Shown: positions 1 through 7,550 of the stretch, one piece after another
How positions within the stretch are numbered: the stretch's first letter is position 1
How the letters are laid out: the number at the start of each line of letters is the position of its first letter
Assembly (NCBI GenBank): GCA_015121965.1
Contig: JADFAP010000037.1
Location: forward strand, 1 to 25,100
Direction: 5' to 3'
Source of the DNA: Candidatus Acidifodinimicrobium mancum
GTDB taxonomy: Archaea > Nanobdellota > Nanobdellia > Parvarchaeales > Parvarchaeaceae
DNA: 25,100 nt
Position numbers and translations under genes: made by a program
Notes under the pieces: model-generated
Databases searched by the model: none
Told to the model about the DNA's origin: nothing
What the model saw: the letters and a program-made list of their open reading frames with translations, nothing else

Positions 1-12
1 ATGTCACATAGA

Positions 13-85
13 TGGGCATGGGGAGATTTGCACTCCCATGGTGCGGGCTTCAACCGCATGCTCTCCGAGGTTAAGCTACACGCCC
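13..85 (-). tRNA. tRNA-Phe (anticodon GAA)
   Basis: The minus strand folds into a standard 73-nt cloverleaf. It has a 7-bp acceptor with one G-U pair, a D-stem GCTT/GAGC, an anticodon stem TGCGG/CCGCA with loop TTGAAGC (anticodon GAA), a 4-nt variable loop, a T-stem GGGAG/CTCCC with loop TGCAAAT, and discriminator A. CCA is not encoded and there is no intron. A T/A-rich box (109-117, minus sense TTTTAAAT) lies at the right distance to be its TATA element. By chance or not, the gene for the Phe-tRNA synthetase beta subunit lies at the other end of the window. Confidence 0.95.
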
Positions 86-194
86 TCTTCTATTCATTGT
101 GTTTTCAGATTTAAAATGTTTTAGGTCATTGTGAATTGCTTCAAAATGTACCCCCTTAACCCCTTCTAAATAATAGCAGTTGTATTAGATAGAT

Positions 195-206
195 ATTTAT
201 ATATAA
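195..206 (+). promoter_or_regulatory. TATA box of the MNT-HEPN operon
   Basis: A TTTATATATA element is centred about 25 bp before the ATG at 225. The start of transcription should therefore fall at or next to the start codon, giving a leaderless mRNA for the nucleotidyltransferase gene. Confidence 0.6.
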
Positions 207-224
207 AATTATTATACATATAAT

Positions 225-770
225 ATGGGAAAGTGGAAGCAGACTTTGTTAAAGGAAGATGCCTATAAAATACTTAAGGAAGCAAAAGAAAACGCCGTAA
301 AATTATACGGCAAAAAGATGAGTTTTGGAGACATAATAAAAGAATCGTTGAATAAGGAGCTTGCTATATCTTTACTCGATGATTCAGTAAGGGCTTACCT
401 TCAGGCGTACATCCGTGAATTAAGTGAAAACAACAATGTCATCGGAGCCGTTCTTTTTGGATCACTTGTAAAAAGAACATGGGACAAATACAGCGACATA
501 GATCTTTTTATAGTTGTTAAGGATAACTCGATAGAATGCCTGCATTACACAGATAAAATCGACAAAAAACTCTATCCTATGCAGAAGGAGATCTTCGAAA
601 AGGGGTATGGCTTCTACGTGAGCCCGCTGATAGTAAAGGTTGATTCTTTAAATGAAAATAGAATGATATACAATGAGATAAGGAAAAATGGCATCATCTT
701 ACTTGATAAAGACAATATAATACGAAATTTCATGTATAATACGAAAAAGACCAGCACCACTGGTGGATGA
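225..770 (+). CDS. MNT-family nucleotidyltransferase (antitoxin-like partner of HEPN)
   Basis: This 181-aa protein carries a minimal nucleotidyltransferase domain at residues ~70-145. The signature GS-X10-DXD is exact (G79, S80, D91, D93); these acids bind metal and nucleotide in the family. In characterised MNT-HEPN pairs the MNT protein is the antitoxin and can add AMP to its HEPN partner; that role is inferred here. Residues ~10-50 (around DAYKILKEAK and SFGDIIKESL) are an extra N-terminal part that resembles the DNA-binding region of VapB/RHH-type antitoxins, so the protein may autoregulate. The stop codon is directly followed by the HEPN gene's ATG. The start is chosen because a TATA box lies about 25 bp upstream. 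Confidence 0.85.
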   Translation: MGKWKQTLLKEDAYKILKEAKENAVKLYGKKMSFGDIIKESLNKELAISLLDDSVRAYLQAYIRELSENNNVIGAVLFGSLVKRTWDKYSDIDLFIVVKDNSIECLHYTDKIDKKLYPMQKEIFEKGYGFYVSPLIVKVDSLNENRMIYNEIRKNGIILLDKDNIIRNFMYNTKKTSTTGG

Positions 771-1187
771 ATGGAAAGAAATGAAGCGGCAGACGCATTA
801 GAAGATGCGAAAAGGTGGTTTAAGACGGGGGTGCTTGCAGGTGAGCATGGCGATTATAACATAGGCTTGTATTCCTTGGAGATGTCGGTAGAGATAGCAC
901 TTAAGGGAGTGCTCGTAAGATTTGGCGTAACCTATCCAAAAGTTCATGACGTCATCCCACTAGTAATGAAGATTTTTACGGAGGAAAAGACAAAGCTGCC
1001 GAAGGAATTTGTTGATAATGAAAATCTAATCATAGATACCTTCAGGGAATTGCTCAAAAGGAGGGGTCCGGCAGGCTACACTTTCAGTTCAAACATAAAA
1101 ATATCAGATTTGAAGGGCGATTTCAATGCTTACTCAAAAGCTACAGATAAAGTAATCGGACTTTGTCAGAAAGTCATAGAAAAATAA
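771..1187 (+). CDS. HEPN domain protein (partner of MNT nucleotidyltransferase)
   Basis: This 138-aa, mostly helical protein matches the classical HEPN family. It begins with an A-x-D-A-x-x-W-F type helix, followed by a second helix with E37/E41 and ALKGVLV, and a conserved HD at residues 59-60 after a YPKVHD stretch. Its ATG follows the MNT stop codon with no gap, so the two form a coupled operon. HEPN toxins of the RNase kind carry R-X4-6-H. Here the nearest pair is R50 and H59, eight residues apart, so the RNase motif appears absent. It may be a substrate-binding or non-nucleolytic HEPN, or a toxin acting through other residues. Family assignment is firm; function is inferred. Confidence 0.8.
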   Translation: MERNEAADALEDAKRWFKTGVLAGEHGDYNIGLYSLEMSVEIALKGVLVRFGVTYPKVHDVIPLVMKIFTEEKTKLPKEFVDNENLIIDTFRELLKRRGPAGYTFSSNIKISDLKGDFNAYSKATDKVIGLCQKVIEK

Positions 1188-1269
1188 AGAGACAGTTACT
1201 TCTATTATTTATTGCGTTTTTCTCCTTTAGAACGTTTTACATTTGTACCTGTTATCGCCATAATAAACA

Positions 1270-1306
1270 TTTATATAATAGTTATCCTCTAAGATTAATT
1301 ATAATT
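1270..1306 (+). promoter_or_regulatory. Two candidate TATA boxes for the deaminase gene
   Basis: TTTATATAA at 1270-1278 would start transcription near 1300 and leave a short leader. A second A/T-rich box, TTAATTATAA at 1295-1304, is about 27 bp before the ATG at 1327 and would give a leaderless mRNA. The sequence alone does not decide between them. Confidence 0.4.
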
Positions 1307-1326
1307 TGCATTATGCATCTTAAATT

Positions 1327-1881
1327 ATGGTAGAAGAAAAATTAGAAGAATTGCTTTTAGACGGTGAGGAGGAGGTTTGGAAAAGGATTAGACAGGCACT
1401 TTCAAACTCGAATTGCCTCAAAACACATACTGCGGCAGGCGTCGTAAGATATGACTCCACACTGAACAAGTACCGCATTCTCTCAATAGGCTCGAACTCC
1501 TGTGCTCCAGAGGGGCATGAATACGGCGATAAATTATCAGTATGCCCAAGAGCAAATATAACTACTGGTACTCATTACGAACTATGCAGACCGATACACG
1601 CGGAAAGGATGGCTTGCCTTAATCTTAGCTCAAAACGAGACAATAAAAACATAGCGAAATTTGCAAGCCACTTGGATATTTCTGAAAATGAAATCAGATC
1701 ATATTTCACAGCAGAAGAACTTCAGAAATTGAATGGAGCTAGTTTGTACTTAGTTGGTCATTACTGGGCATGCGATAGCTGTCTTTATTTCCTAAAGACA
1801 GTTGGGATAACTGACATAAAATTAGACCAGCTGACTGCGGACAAGACAAAAGAGAATTATCTTAAGCTTAACATAACATAG
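1327..1881 (+). CDS. dCMP/cytidine deaminase-like zinc protein
   Basis: This 184-aa protein has the two zinc motifs of the cytidine/deoxycytidylate deaminase superfamily. These are H91-A92-E93 (the zinc histidine and the proton-shuttling glutamate) and C149-x2-C152, the pair of zinc cysteines after HYWACDSC. The family would hydrolyse an amino group from a cytosine nucleotide such as dCMP to dUMP. The usual proline before the first cysteine is alanine here. The ~45 residues between the HAE and CxxC motifs form a charged helical insertion. The C30-H34 and CAPEGHEYGD stretches near the N terminus could add a second metal site, which is speculative. The gene stands alone between two promoters. 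Substrate is not certain. Confidence 0.75.
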   Translation: MVEEKLEELLLDGEEEVWKRIRQALSNSNCLKTHTAAGVVRYDSTLNKYRILSIGSNSCAPEGHEYGDKLSVCPRANITTGTHYELCRPIHAERMACLNLSSKRDNKNIAKFASHLDISENEIRSYFTAEELQKLNGASLYLVGHYWACDSCLYFLKTVGITDIKLDQLTADKTKENYLKLNIT

Positions 1882-1945
1882 ACGCTAGAAAGAGGTTACA
1901 GTTTATCGGGCCTCGCTTATGTCCATCTTCAATTCAAAAAATAAA

Positions 1946-1956
1946 CTTATAAATAT
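1946..1956 (+). promoter_or_regulatory. TATA box of the exosome/proteasome operon
   Basis: CTTATAAATAT is centred ~27 bp before the ATG at 1978, implying a leaderless first gene. No other clear promoter is seen until the end of the operon, so this box probably drives the nine genes from 1978 to 7550. Confidence 0.6.
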
Positions 1957-1977
1957 CAAATTCTCCTTAGTTCATAG

Positions 1978-2175
1978 ATGAAGAAGCATAATTTTGAAAG
2001 GATGATAGAGAGGACGATGATAGGTTTCGCTTTCTTCCTCGGCTTCGTCGCGGTCTTCTACAGCTGGATAGACAGTGCGTTGGGCATAAATGTAAACCCA
2101 TATACATTGACTGCAATAGGCATAGTCATCGCAGCTTTCATCGTTTATCTGATGTACAGATTTGACAAGGAATAG
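1978..2175 (+). CDS. Small two-TM membrane protein heading the exosome operon
   Basis: I do not recognise this 65-aa protein. It has a basic N terminus (MKKHNFERMIERT) and two hydrophobic segments, residues ~14-32 and ~42-60, separated by a short loop, and it ends in charged residues. By the positive-inside rule both ends probably face the cytoplasm. It is the leaderless first gene of the operon, and its stop is 3 nt before the pop5 start, so it is almost certainly co-transcribed with the RNase P, proteasome and exosome genes. Codon use and length conservation cannot be checked here, but its promoter and tight coupling support a real gene. Confidence 0.7.
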   Translation: MKKHNFERMIERTMIGFAFFLGFVAVFYSWIDSALGINVNPYTLTAIGIVIAAFIVYLMYRFDKE

Positions 2176-2178
2176 AAA

Positions 2179-2511
2179 ATGATGAGGTATAAGAAGAGGT
2201 ATATACTGGTGAAGGTTTCCGCCATCGACAGCGTTGAGAAATTCAGGGACCTGGTCTACTCAACCATCAACAAGTTTGAGCCCACTTTGGGCATAAAATC
2301 AAACCTTAAGGTGTTGGATGACGTGTATTTAAGGGAAAAAGGCGGATTATTGGGTGTCATAAGGGTGAGCAATAAATATAAATACCAAGTTATATTTACT
2401 TTATCATTAATGGAAAGAGCATTTCCATTCAACCTTATAACACTGAGCAACAGTGGAAGTCTGAAGAGATTAAAGGGGAGGTTAAAAGACTATGGAACAG
2501 TTACAGAGTGA
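2179..2511 (+). CDS. rnp2: RNase P protein component Pop5 (Rnp2)
   Basis: This 110-aa protein begins with the family's R-Y-K-K-R-Y-I-L-V-K strand and has the alpha-beta fold pattern of Pop5, including a VIRVSNKYKYQVIFTLSL core strand pair. Pop5 pairs with Rpp30 to activate the catalytic RNA of archaeal RNase P, which trims tRNA 5' ends. The RNA itself is encoded at 11039-11319 in this window. An AAGGA Shine-Dalgarno at 2167-2171, 6-7 nt before the ATG, supports the start at 2179 over a second ATG at 2182. The gene overlaps psmA by 20 nt. In many archaea Pop5 lies next to Rpp30 in this operon; here Rpp30 is absent. Confidence 0.85.
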   Translation: MMRYKKRYILVKVSAIDSVEKFRDLVYSTINKFEPTLGIKSNLKVLDDVYLREKGGLLGVIRVSNKYKYQVIFTLSLMERAFPFNLITLSNSGSLKRLKGRLKDYGTVTE

Positions 2512-3202
2512 CATGATGGGTTATGACCGCGCTATAACGCTTTTCAGCCCGGATGGAAGACTTTTGCAGGTAGAATACGCAAGAAAGACCGTATCACAGG
2601 GTTCGGCGGCTATAGGCCTGGTGGGGAAGAATTGCGTCGTTTTGGCAGCTGACAAGAGACTACCAGAGACAGAGAAGTTGATAGTGCCAGACAGCGTAGA
2701 GAAGATATTCAAGATCAACAGTTACATAGCAGCAGCGATGTCTGGGATGATCGCTGATGGGAGAGTGCTCATAGAGAAGTCGCAGCTCGAGGCCCAGCAA
2801 CACATGATAACCTACAACGAGCCTGCGGATATTCTATTGCTGATAAAATCAATAAGCACAGAAATGCAGGCATTCACCCAATACGGTGGAGCGAGACCGT
2901 ACGGCGTAAGCATCCTGTACGGCGGTTTCAAGGCGGACAAGCCAGTACTTTATATGCTTGAGCCAAGTGGGATATTCTTCCAGTACAATGCAGTCGCCAT
3001 AGGCGAGAACTCAACAGAAATAAACAAGTATCTGGAAGGAAACTACCAGCTGAACTCCGACAAGGATACACTGATAAAGCTGGCAATAAAGGCGTTCAAG
3101 GCCAGCGGAATAAAGCTGAGCCCAAGCAGGTTCGACATCGTCGTCGTAGACAAGAGTGGTTTTAGCAGGATGAGCCTTAAGGAGATAGAGTCATACTTGT
3201 AA
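2492..3202 (+). CDS. psmA: Proteasome subunit alpha
   Basis: This 236-aa protein has the full alpha-subunit signature at its N terminus: Y-D-R-A-I-T-L-F-S-P-D-G-R-L-x-Q-V-E-Y-A. This forms the gate helix H0 and the ring contacts of the 20S proteasome. A QYGGARPYGVS stretch and the C-terminal helix also fit the family, and the length is normal. The alpha ring controls access to the beta-subunit proteolytic chamber in the cytoplasm. The start lies inside the end of pop5, with GGGGAGG at 2475-2481 as ribosome-binding site. The beta subunit is not in the window. Confidence 0.97.
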   Translation: MEQLQSDMMGYDRAITLFSPDGRLLQVEYARKTVSQGSAAIGLVGKNCVVLAADKRLPETEKLIVPDSVEKIFKINSYIAAAMSGMIADGRVLIEKSQLEAQQHMITYNEPADILLLIKSISTEMQAFTQYGGARPYGVSILYGGFKADKPVLYMLEPSGIFFQYNAVAIGENSTEINKYLEGNYQLNSDKDTLIKLAIKAFKASGIKLSPSRFDIVVVDKSGFSRMSLKEIESYL

Positions 3203-3227
3203 GAGATAATGTAAGAAATTAGGATTT

Positions 3228-3911
3228 ATGGTAGAGGATAAAGTCATAGCCAAATTGCAGATAAAGGACAAGAGATTTGAGATTTGGGTCGACTGTGACA
3301 AGGCGATGGACATAAAGAATGGCAAGTCAAATGACATAGAAAGTGCGCTGCTTGTCGACAAGGTGTTCAAAGACGCAAAGAAAGGGGAAGTTGCTGGGAA
3401 CCTCAAGGACCATCTGAAGACTGACGATGTGTATCAGGCAGCTTTGAAGATAATAAAGGAAGGGGAAGTCCAGGTGAGTGCTGCATACAGGGAAAAGCAG
3501 ATGGGCGCCTTGAAGAACAGAGTCATAGATGAGATAGTGTCTACGGCGATAGACGCCACCAACAATCTGCCAATACCAAGGAAGAGGATAGAGCTGGCGT
3601 TGGAGCAGGTGCACTATAATTTTGACCTTAAGAAGCCTGAGAAGATGCAGGTGGAGGAGCTCATAGGCAAGCTGAAGTCGATCCTTCCGTTGAAGATTGG
3701 GGAGTTTTCCTACATTGCCGAGGCGGATCCGCAGTACTCAAGCGTGGTTCTAAGCGCAGTAAAGAGGTTCGCAAAGGTTAAGGGTAGCGATCTGGAGGGG
3801 GCGAAGATAAGGGTAGAATTCACAGTTAGTCCGAAAGATAGGGACATGCTGCTGAGTAAATTGAAAGAGTTGACACATGGGACGATAAGCCTCGTGTCAA
3901 CGAAGGAGTGA
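3228..3911 (+). CDS. Ribosome maturation protein SBDS/SDO1
   Basis: This 227-aa protein is an archaeal SBDS orthologue with three domains: an N-terminal FYSH domain (~1-85, with the KKGEVA loop), a helical middle (~86-160, including NLPIPRKRIE), and a ferredoxin-like C-terminal domain (~160-227). The protein frees the new 60S/50S subunit from its anti-association factor together with an EF-2-like GTPase. It follows psmA by 25 nt and its end overlaps the Shine-Dalgarno region of rrp4. The order psmA-SBDS-rrp4 is the classic archaeal exosome superoperon arrangement. Confidence 0.95.
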   Translation: MVEDKVIAKLQIKDKRFEIWVDCDKAMDIKNGKSNDIESALLVDKVFKDAKKGEVAGNLKDHLKTDDVYQAALKIIKEGEVQVSAAYREKQMGALKNRVIDEIVSTAIDATNNLPIPRKRIELALEQVHYNFDLKKPEKMQVEELIGKLKSILPLKIGEFSYIAEADPQYSSVVLSAVKRFAKVKGSDLEGAKIRVEFTVSPKDRDMLLSKLKELTHGTISLVSTKE

Positions 3912-3913
3912 AT

Positions 3914-4600
3914 ATGTTATTTGTGAAGAACTACGATGTTGTTACACCGGGAGAGATGCTGGCAGATGAGGGAGTTGGAGGGAGCGGCACATATACCGAG
4001 GATAAGAAGATATTCTCGAAGTATTTTGGCACAGTGATACTCAACAAGGACTGGATAAACGTTACGCAGCTTAATGGCGCTTACATACCGAAGGAGGGCG
4101 ATGAGATAATAGGGAAGATAGCTGCTGTGGAGGGGACTTACTGGGCGGTTGATATCGACACATCTCACTACTGTAGGTTGGATGCGAGAGAAGCGAACAC
4201 GGGGTATAGAATAGAGGATCTGTCTGAGCTTATGGATGTTGGCGACGTTGTTTACGCGAAAATAATAAGGGTGGGGAAGGATCTTTCCTCAAGCCTTGGC
4301 TTAAGGGGTGGAAGATACGGTAAGCTTCCGGCAAGTATGCTGGTAAGATTCAACCCAATGAAGATCTCGAGGATAATCGGCAAGGAGGGAACCATGATAA
4401 ATCTGCTTAGGGAGCGATCGAAATGTGATATCCTGCTTGGTAAGAATGGCGTTGCCTGGGTCAATGGAGATAAGATGGGGATGGAGGCAGTGCTTGCTGC
4501 AATCAATGTAATAGATGAAAATTCTTACATGGGAGACATATCTGGTAAGGTGAGGGAGATACTGGACAGATACACCTCTCAAAAGAACAATGCGGAATAG
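3914..4600 (+). CDS. rrp4: Exosome RNA-binding subunit Rrp4
   Basis: This ~228-aa protein has the Rrp4 layout: N-terminal domain with V-T-P-G-E, then an S1 domain (~60-135), then a KH domain with an intact I-G-K-E-G loop near residue ~153. Rrp4 forms the cap over the Rrp41/Rrp42 ring and feeds RNA into it. A GTG at 3908 overlapping the SBDS stop is an alternative start. I prefer ATG 3914 because AAGGAG at 3903-3908 sits 5 nt in front of it, while nothing suitable precedes the GTG. Confidence 0.94.
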   Translation: MLFVKNYDVVTPGEMLADEGVGGSGTYTEDKKIFSKYFGTVILNKDWINVTQLNGAYIPKEGDEIIGKIAAVEGTYWAVDIDTSHYCRLDAREANTGYRIEDLSELMDVGDVVYAKIIRVGKDLSSSLGLRGGRYGKLPASMLVRFNPMKISRIIGKEGTMINLLRERSKCDILLGKNGVAWVNGDKMGMEAVLAAINVIDENSYMGDISGKVREILDRYTSQKNNAE

Positions 4601-4608
4601 GAGGAAAT

Positions 4609-5313
4609 ATGTACGAGGAAAGATTGGATAAAAGGCAGTTTGATGAGCTAAGACCAATAGAGTTGGAAACAGGCGTAGTTCCGAATGCCAATGGCAGTGC
4701 TAGATTCAAGATAGGTGGAACAGAAGCAATAGCTGCGGTGTACGGGCCAGCTGAGGTAAAGCCAAAGCACCTAGAAAAGTCTGACCAAGGGATAATAATA
4801 TGTAAGTATGACATGATGCCGTTCTCTGTGCCGGACAGGGCAAAGCCTGGCATTGACAGAAGAGATATGGAGATATCATTGGTTATATCAAATGCATTAA
4901 GCAGGGCGATAATGCTGGAAGAATTTCCCAGCTCGATGATCAGCGTATACGTCTACATAACCCAGGCAGACGCAGGCACGAGGTGCGCCAGTCTTACTGC
5001 GGCGTCGATGGCATGCGCAGATGCGGGCCTGCCGATGAGAGATTTGATAGCTGCGGTAGCAGTCGGCAAGATCGGTGATTCAATAGTCGCGGATCTAAGC
5101 AAGGCAGAGGAAGACTATGAGGGAGGAGCTACCGATATACCAATTGCTTTTCTCCCTTCAAAGGATGAGATAGTCCTGCTTCAGCTGGACGGCGAGGTCA
5201 GCAAGGATGAATTGAAGAAAGCCATAGAGCTTGGCAGGAAGGAAGCGAATAAAATATATGAGCTAGAGAAAGCTGCTCTTAAGAGGAGGTTTACGTATGA
5301 AAGTAAAGATTAG
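4609..5313 (+). CDS. rrp41: Exosome catalytic subunit Rrp41 (RNase PH fold)
   Basis: This 234-aa protein matches archaeal Rrp41, the active 3'-5' phosphorolytic subunit of the exosome ring. Key features are intact: R84-R85 for RNA binding, the A-G-T-R-C-A phosphate-binding loop at ~122-127, and acidic residues D169 and D176 corresponding to the catalytic aspartates. One residue appears to be inserted between them compared with the usual spacing. A strong GGAGG at 4600-4604 lies 4 nt before the ATG. The gene overlaps the next one (FAU-1-like) by 17 nt. Confidence 0.96.
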   Translation: MYEERLDKRQFDELRPIELETGVVPNANGSARFKIGGTEAIAAVYGPAEVKPKHLEKSDQGIIICKYDMMPFSVPDRAKPGIDRRDMEISLVISNALSRAIMLEEFPSSMISVYVYITQADAGTRCASLTAASMACADAGLPMRDLIAAVAVGKIGDSIVADLSKAEEDYEGGATDIPIAFLPSKDEIVLLQLDGEVSKDELKKAIELGRKEANKIYELEKAALKRRFTYESKD

Positions 5314-6610
5314 GGGAATATACTCTACAGCGATAACTAAGCTGTTGATTGATGAGGGGGTCGAGGTCACTCAGGCCAACGACGCTATAAAGGAACTTTT
5401 CAAAATTCAGAGCGAGGACAGGCCGACGGTCGTTATTGAGGACTTGGAGACAAAGGCAGGCGTATACGTGTACGGAAATGACAGCGATAAGGTCATTCAA
5501 GTGCTGAAAAAAGTATGCAAATCCAGCTTCTTCTATGAGGAGGACATCGGGAAGATCTACTGCGGTATAATAGACAGCACTGACCAGAGGTCAAAATCAA
5601 TAATCGTCTCGCTGAATGGAGATGAAAAGGGAGTATTAGACCTCAAGAACTTCTGGGGCTATGTAAAGCAGGGGTCGAAGATACTTGTCCAATCAAAGGG
5701 AAGCTACGACGGCAAGGCGATGCTTTCGACACAGATAAGACTTTTCGGAGACGACCTGATAATAATAAAGAACGGTTTCACGAAGATGAGCAGGGGGATA
5801 AGGTCAAAGGAGGGCAAGGACAAGCTCTATGACATCGCAAAGAACCTTGACTTGAAGGATTGGGGCATCCTATGGACTCAGAGTGCGGAGGACAAGGACG
5901 AATCCGTTTTAAAAGCGGAATTGGAGGACCTCATAAAACAGGAGAAGGAAATATCCAAGAAGTTTGAGGAGGCGGACAAGCCAGGGTTGCTATACAGCGG
6001 CGTAAAGAAGTACTTTGTACTCATAAGCAGGGAAGACAAGTATGAGTTGGACAAGATAAGGGGCAAGGCAATGCCTACGATAACAGGGCATCACTCGCTT
6101 AAGTCAGCCGGCTACACCATACTGACAGATTTCGCGGAGGAAATACTAGGGAAGGTTGACGAGAAGCAGGTGGCTGACGGCATAAGCAAGACGCTGAGCA
6201 GATACGGTCCTGCAGACAAGAAGCTTTACAAGGTGATCGTAACTAGGCCGAACGGCACGTCTTATAGGATAGAAGGAATATCTACGGACATCGTGAATGA
6301 CAACGGGGTAAAGAGTATGAAGGTGTCAGTCAGGGGAAACTGGGGGAGCAGGGAATATGATTTGGATCCAGAAAAGAATATCCTGACTGTGAGGAGCCAG
6401 GAAAGCGAAGAGAGGATACTAACCCTTGGAATAGAGATATTCCCTAAGTTCGCAAAGCTGGTGGACATAAACATGCATGTGAAGATAACGGGGCAGGCAG
6501 CTGAGGCAGTCGACAATGAAGCTATCAGCAAGATGCTTAAGAAAGGCGAGATAACCCAAGAGCTTGCTAAGAAGCTTGAAGAGCAGTTCTCTGCCATGGA
6601 GAAAGTATGA
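5297..6610 (+). CDS. FAU-1-like RNase E/G-type RNA-binding protein
   Basis: This 437-aa protein starts with the FAU-1 signature (K-I-R-G-I-Y-S-T-A-I-T-K-L-L). It has an N-terminal S1-like/RNase E-G-like half (~1-160) and a C-terminal DUF402-type beta domain around residues ~300-405 (near I-L-T-L-G-I-E-I-F-P). Characterised FAU-1 proteins bind AU-rich RNA and take part in 5S rRNA maturation. The C-terminal ~30 residues form a charged helix. It is placed between rrp41 and rrp42. The ribosome-binding site GGAGG (5285-5289) lies inside rrp41, and its stop overlaps the rrp42 start as ATGA, so exosome and FAU-1 are made together. The family call rests on recalled sequence patterns. Confidence 0.82.
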   Translation: MKVKIRGIYSTAITKLLIDEGVEVTQANDAIKELFKIQSEDRPTVVIEDLETKAGVYVYGNDSDKVIQVLKKVCKSSFFYEEDIGKIYCGIIDSTDQRSKSIIVSLNGDEKGVLDLKNFWGYVKQGSKILVQSKGSYDGKAMLSTQIRLFGDDLIIIKNGFTKMSRGIRSKEGKDKLYDIAKNLDLKDWGILWTQSAEDKDESVLKAELEDLIKQEKEISKKFEEADKPGLLYSGVKKYFVLISREDKYELDKIRGKAMPTITGHHSLKSAGYTILTDFAEEILGKVDEKQVADGISKTLSRYGPADKKLYKVIVTRPNGTSYRIEGISTDIVNDNGVKSMKVSVRGNWGSREYDLDPEKNILTVRSQESEERILTLGIEIFPKFAKLVDINMHVKITGQAAEAVDNEAISKMLKKGEITQELAKKLEEQFSAMEKV

Positions 6611-7368
6611 GCGTAGAAAATTATTCATATCTGAGAGAGTTGGCTAAGAGTGGGCTAAGATCAGACCAGAGGAAGCCATTTGAAAGGAGAAACATAGTAT
6701 TAAAGACGAAGGTTTCAAACCATGCAGACGGGTCTGCTTACGTTGAGTTGGGGGAGACGAAGGTCATAGCTGGCGTTAAGGTTCTTCCGGGAGAACCATA
6801 TCCTGACAGGCCAGATGAGGGTTCATTAAACGTAAATTTCGAAGCATCAGAACTCGCTGCAAACTACCCAGCTGACAGGCTGATATATTCTGTTGAGGTC
6901 GGTAGAGTTACAGATAGGGCGATAAGGGAGTCAAAGATGATAGACATGAAACAGCTGTGTGTGACACCTGGATCGAAGGTCCTGTTTGTGTTCATAGACA
7001 TATACGCCATAAATAATGACGGCAACCTTCTTGATGCTTCTAACGTGGCGGCCTTGGCTGCACTTTTGGACGCAGAATATAGCGTAGAAGGCAAGGAAGG
7101 AAAGATGAAGTTGCCTATAAACATAGATAACACGCCGATAAGCAGCACATTCGTGAAGATAGGAGACGCTGTTTTCTTGGATGGAAATTCACTGGAGGAG
7201 ACTGTAGCCGACGCAAGGCTAAGTATAGGCATAGGCAAAGGAATAAACTCTATGCAGAAGGGCGGTGTAGGTTACTTCAAACAGGAAGAGATAGAGACCT
7301 GCGTGGATGAAGCCTTTAAGTACAAGGATGAAATAAAGAGTATGCTTATCGAAAAGCTGAAGTCGTGA
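6607..7368 (+). CDS. rrp42: Exosome non-catalytic subunit Rrp42
   Basis: This 253-aa protein is archaeal Rrp42, the inactive RNase PH-fold partner that alternates with Rrp41 in the hexameric exosome ring. Recognisable parts are G-L-R-x-D-x-R near residue 16, [13 protein letters not shown] near 100, and the C-terminal L-S-I-G-I-G-K. The catalytic aspartates of Rrp41 are absent, as expected. Its ATG overlaps the FAU-1 stop by 4 nt, and its own stop overlaps the rpoK start region. Confidence 0.95.
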   Translation: MSVENYSYLRELAKSGLRSDQRKPFERRNIVLKTKVSNHADGSAYVELGETKVIAGVKVLPGEPYPDRPDEGSLNVNFEASELAANYPADRLIYSVEVGRVTDRAIRESKMIDMKQLCVTPGSKVLFVFIDIYAINNDGNLLDASNVAALAALLDAEYSVEGKEGKMKLPINIDNTPISSTFVKIGDAVFLDGNSLEETVADARLSIGIGKGINSMQKGGVGYFKQEEIETCVDEAFKYKDEIKSMLIEKLKS

Positions 7369-7370
7369 TT

Positions 7371-7550
7371 ATGGAGAAATATACAAAGTTTGAGAAGACC
7401 AGGATAGTCGGCGCGAGAGCATTGCAGCTTTCCTTCGGGGCCCCTGCGCTTGTAAAGGTAAGCAAATCAACAGACACTTACCTGCAAATAGCGCTTAGGG
7501 AATTTGAGAAGGGTGTTTTGCCGATAACAGTGAAGAGAGACGCTCAGTAG
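7371..7550 (+). CDS. rpoK: RNA polymerase subunit K (Rpb6/omega homologue)
   Basis: This 59-aa protein matches RpoK nearly end to end: [17 protein letters not shown], then G-A-P-A-L-V, and a closing G-V-L-P-I-T-V-K-R. RpoK clamps and stabilises the large RNA polymerase subunit. I take ATG 7371; a GTG at 7365 overlapping the rrp42 stop is possible but adds only two residues before the family's usual start. It ends the exosome operon; in most archaea rpoK sits with rpoN/rps2 instead. Its last 7 bases overlap the end of the convergent rfcL gene. Confidence 0.92.
   Translation: MEKYTKFEKTRIVGARALQLSFGAPALVKVSKSTDTYLQIALREFEKGVLPITVKRDAQ

Noticed and set aside
150..167. C-rich tract (CCCCCTTAACCCC) as a quadruplex or regulatory element
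   Set aside because: It has only two C-runs, which is too few for a quadruplex or i-motif, and it is not placed at a start signal.
13..224. tRNA-Phe next to an MNT-HEPN pair as an integration site
   Set aside because: tRNA 3' ends are common integration points, but no repeat of the tRNA end, integrase or second boundary is seen, and the tRNA's 3' end points away from the module.
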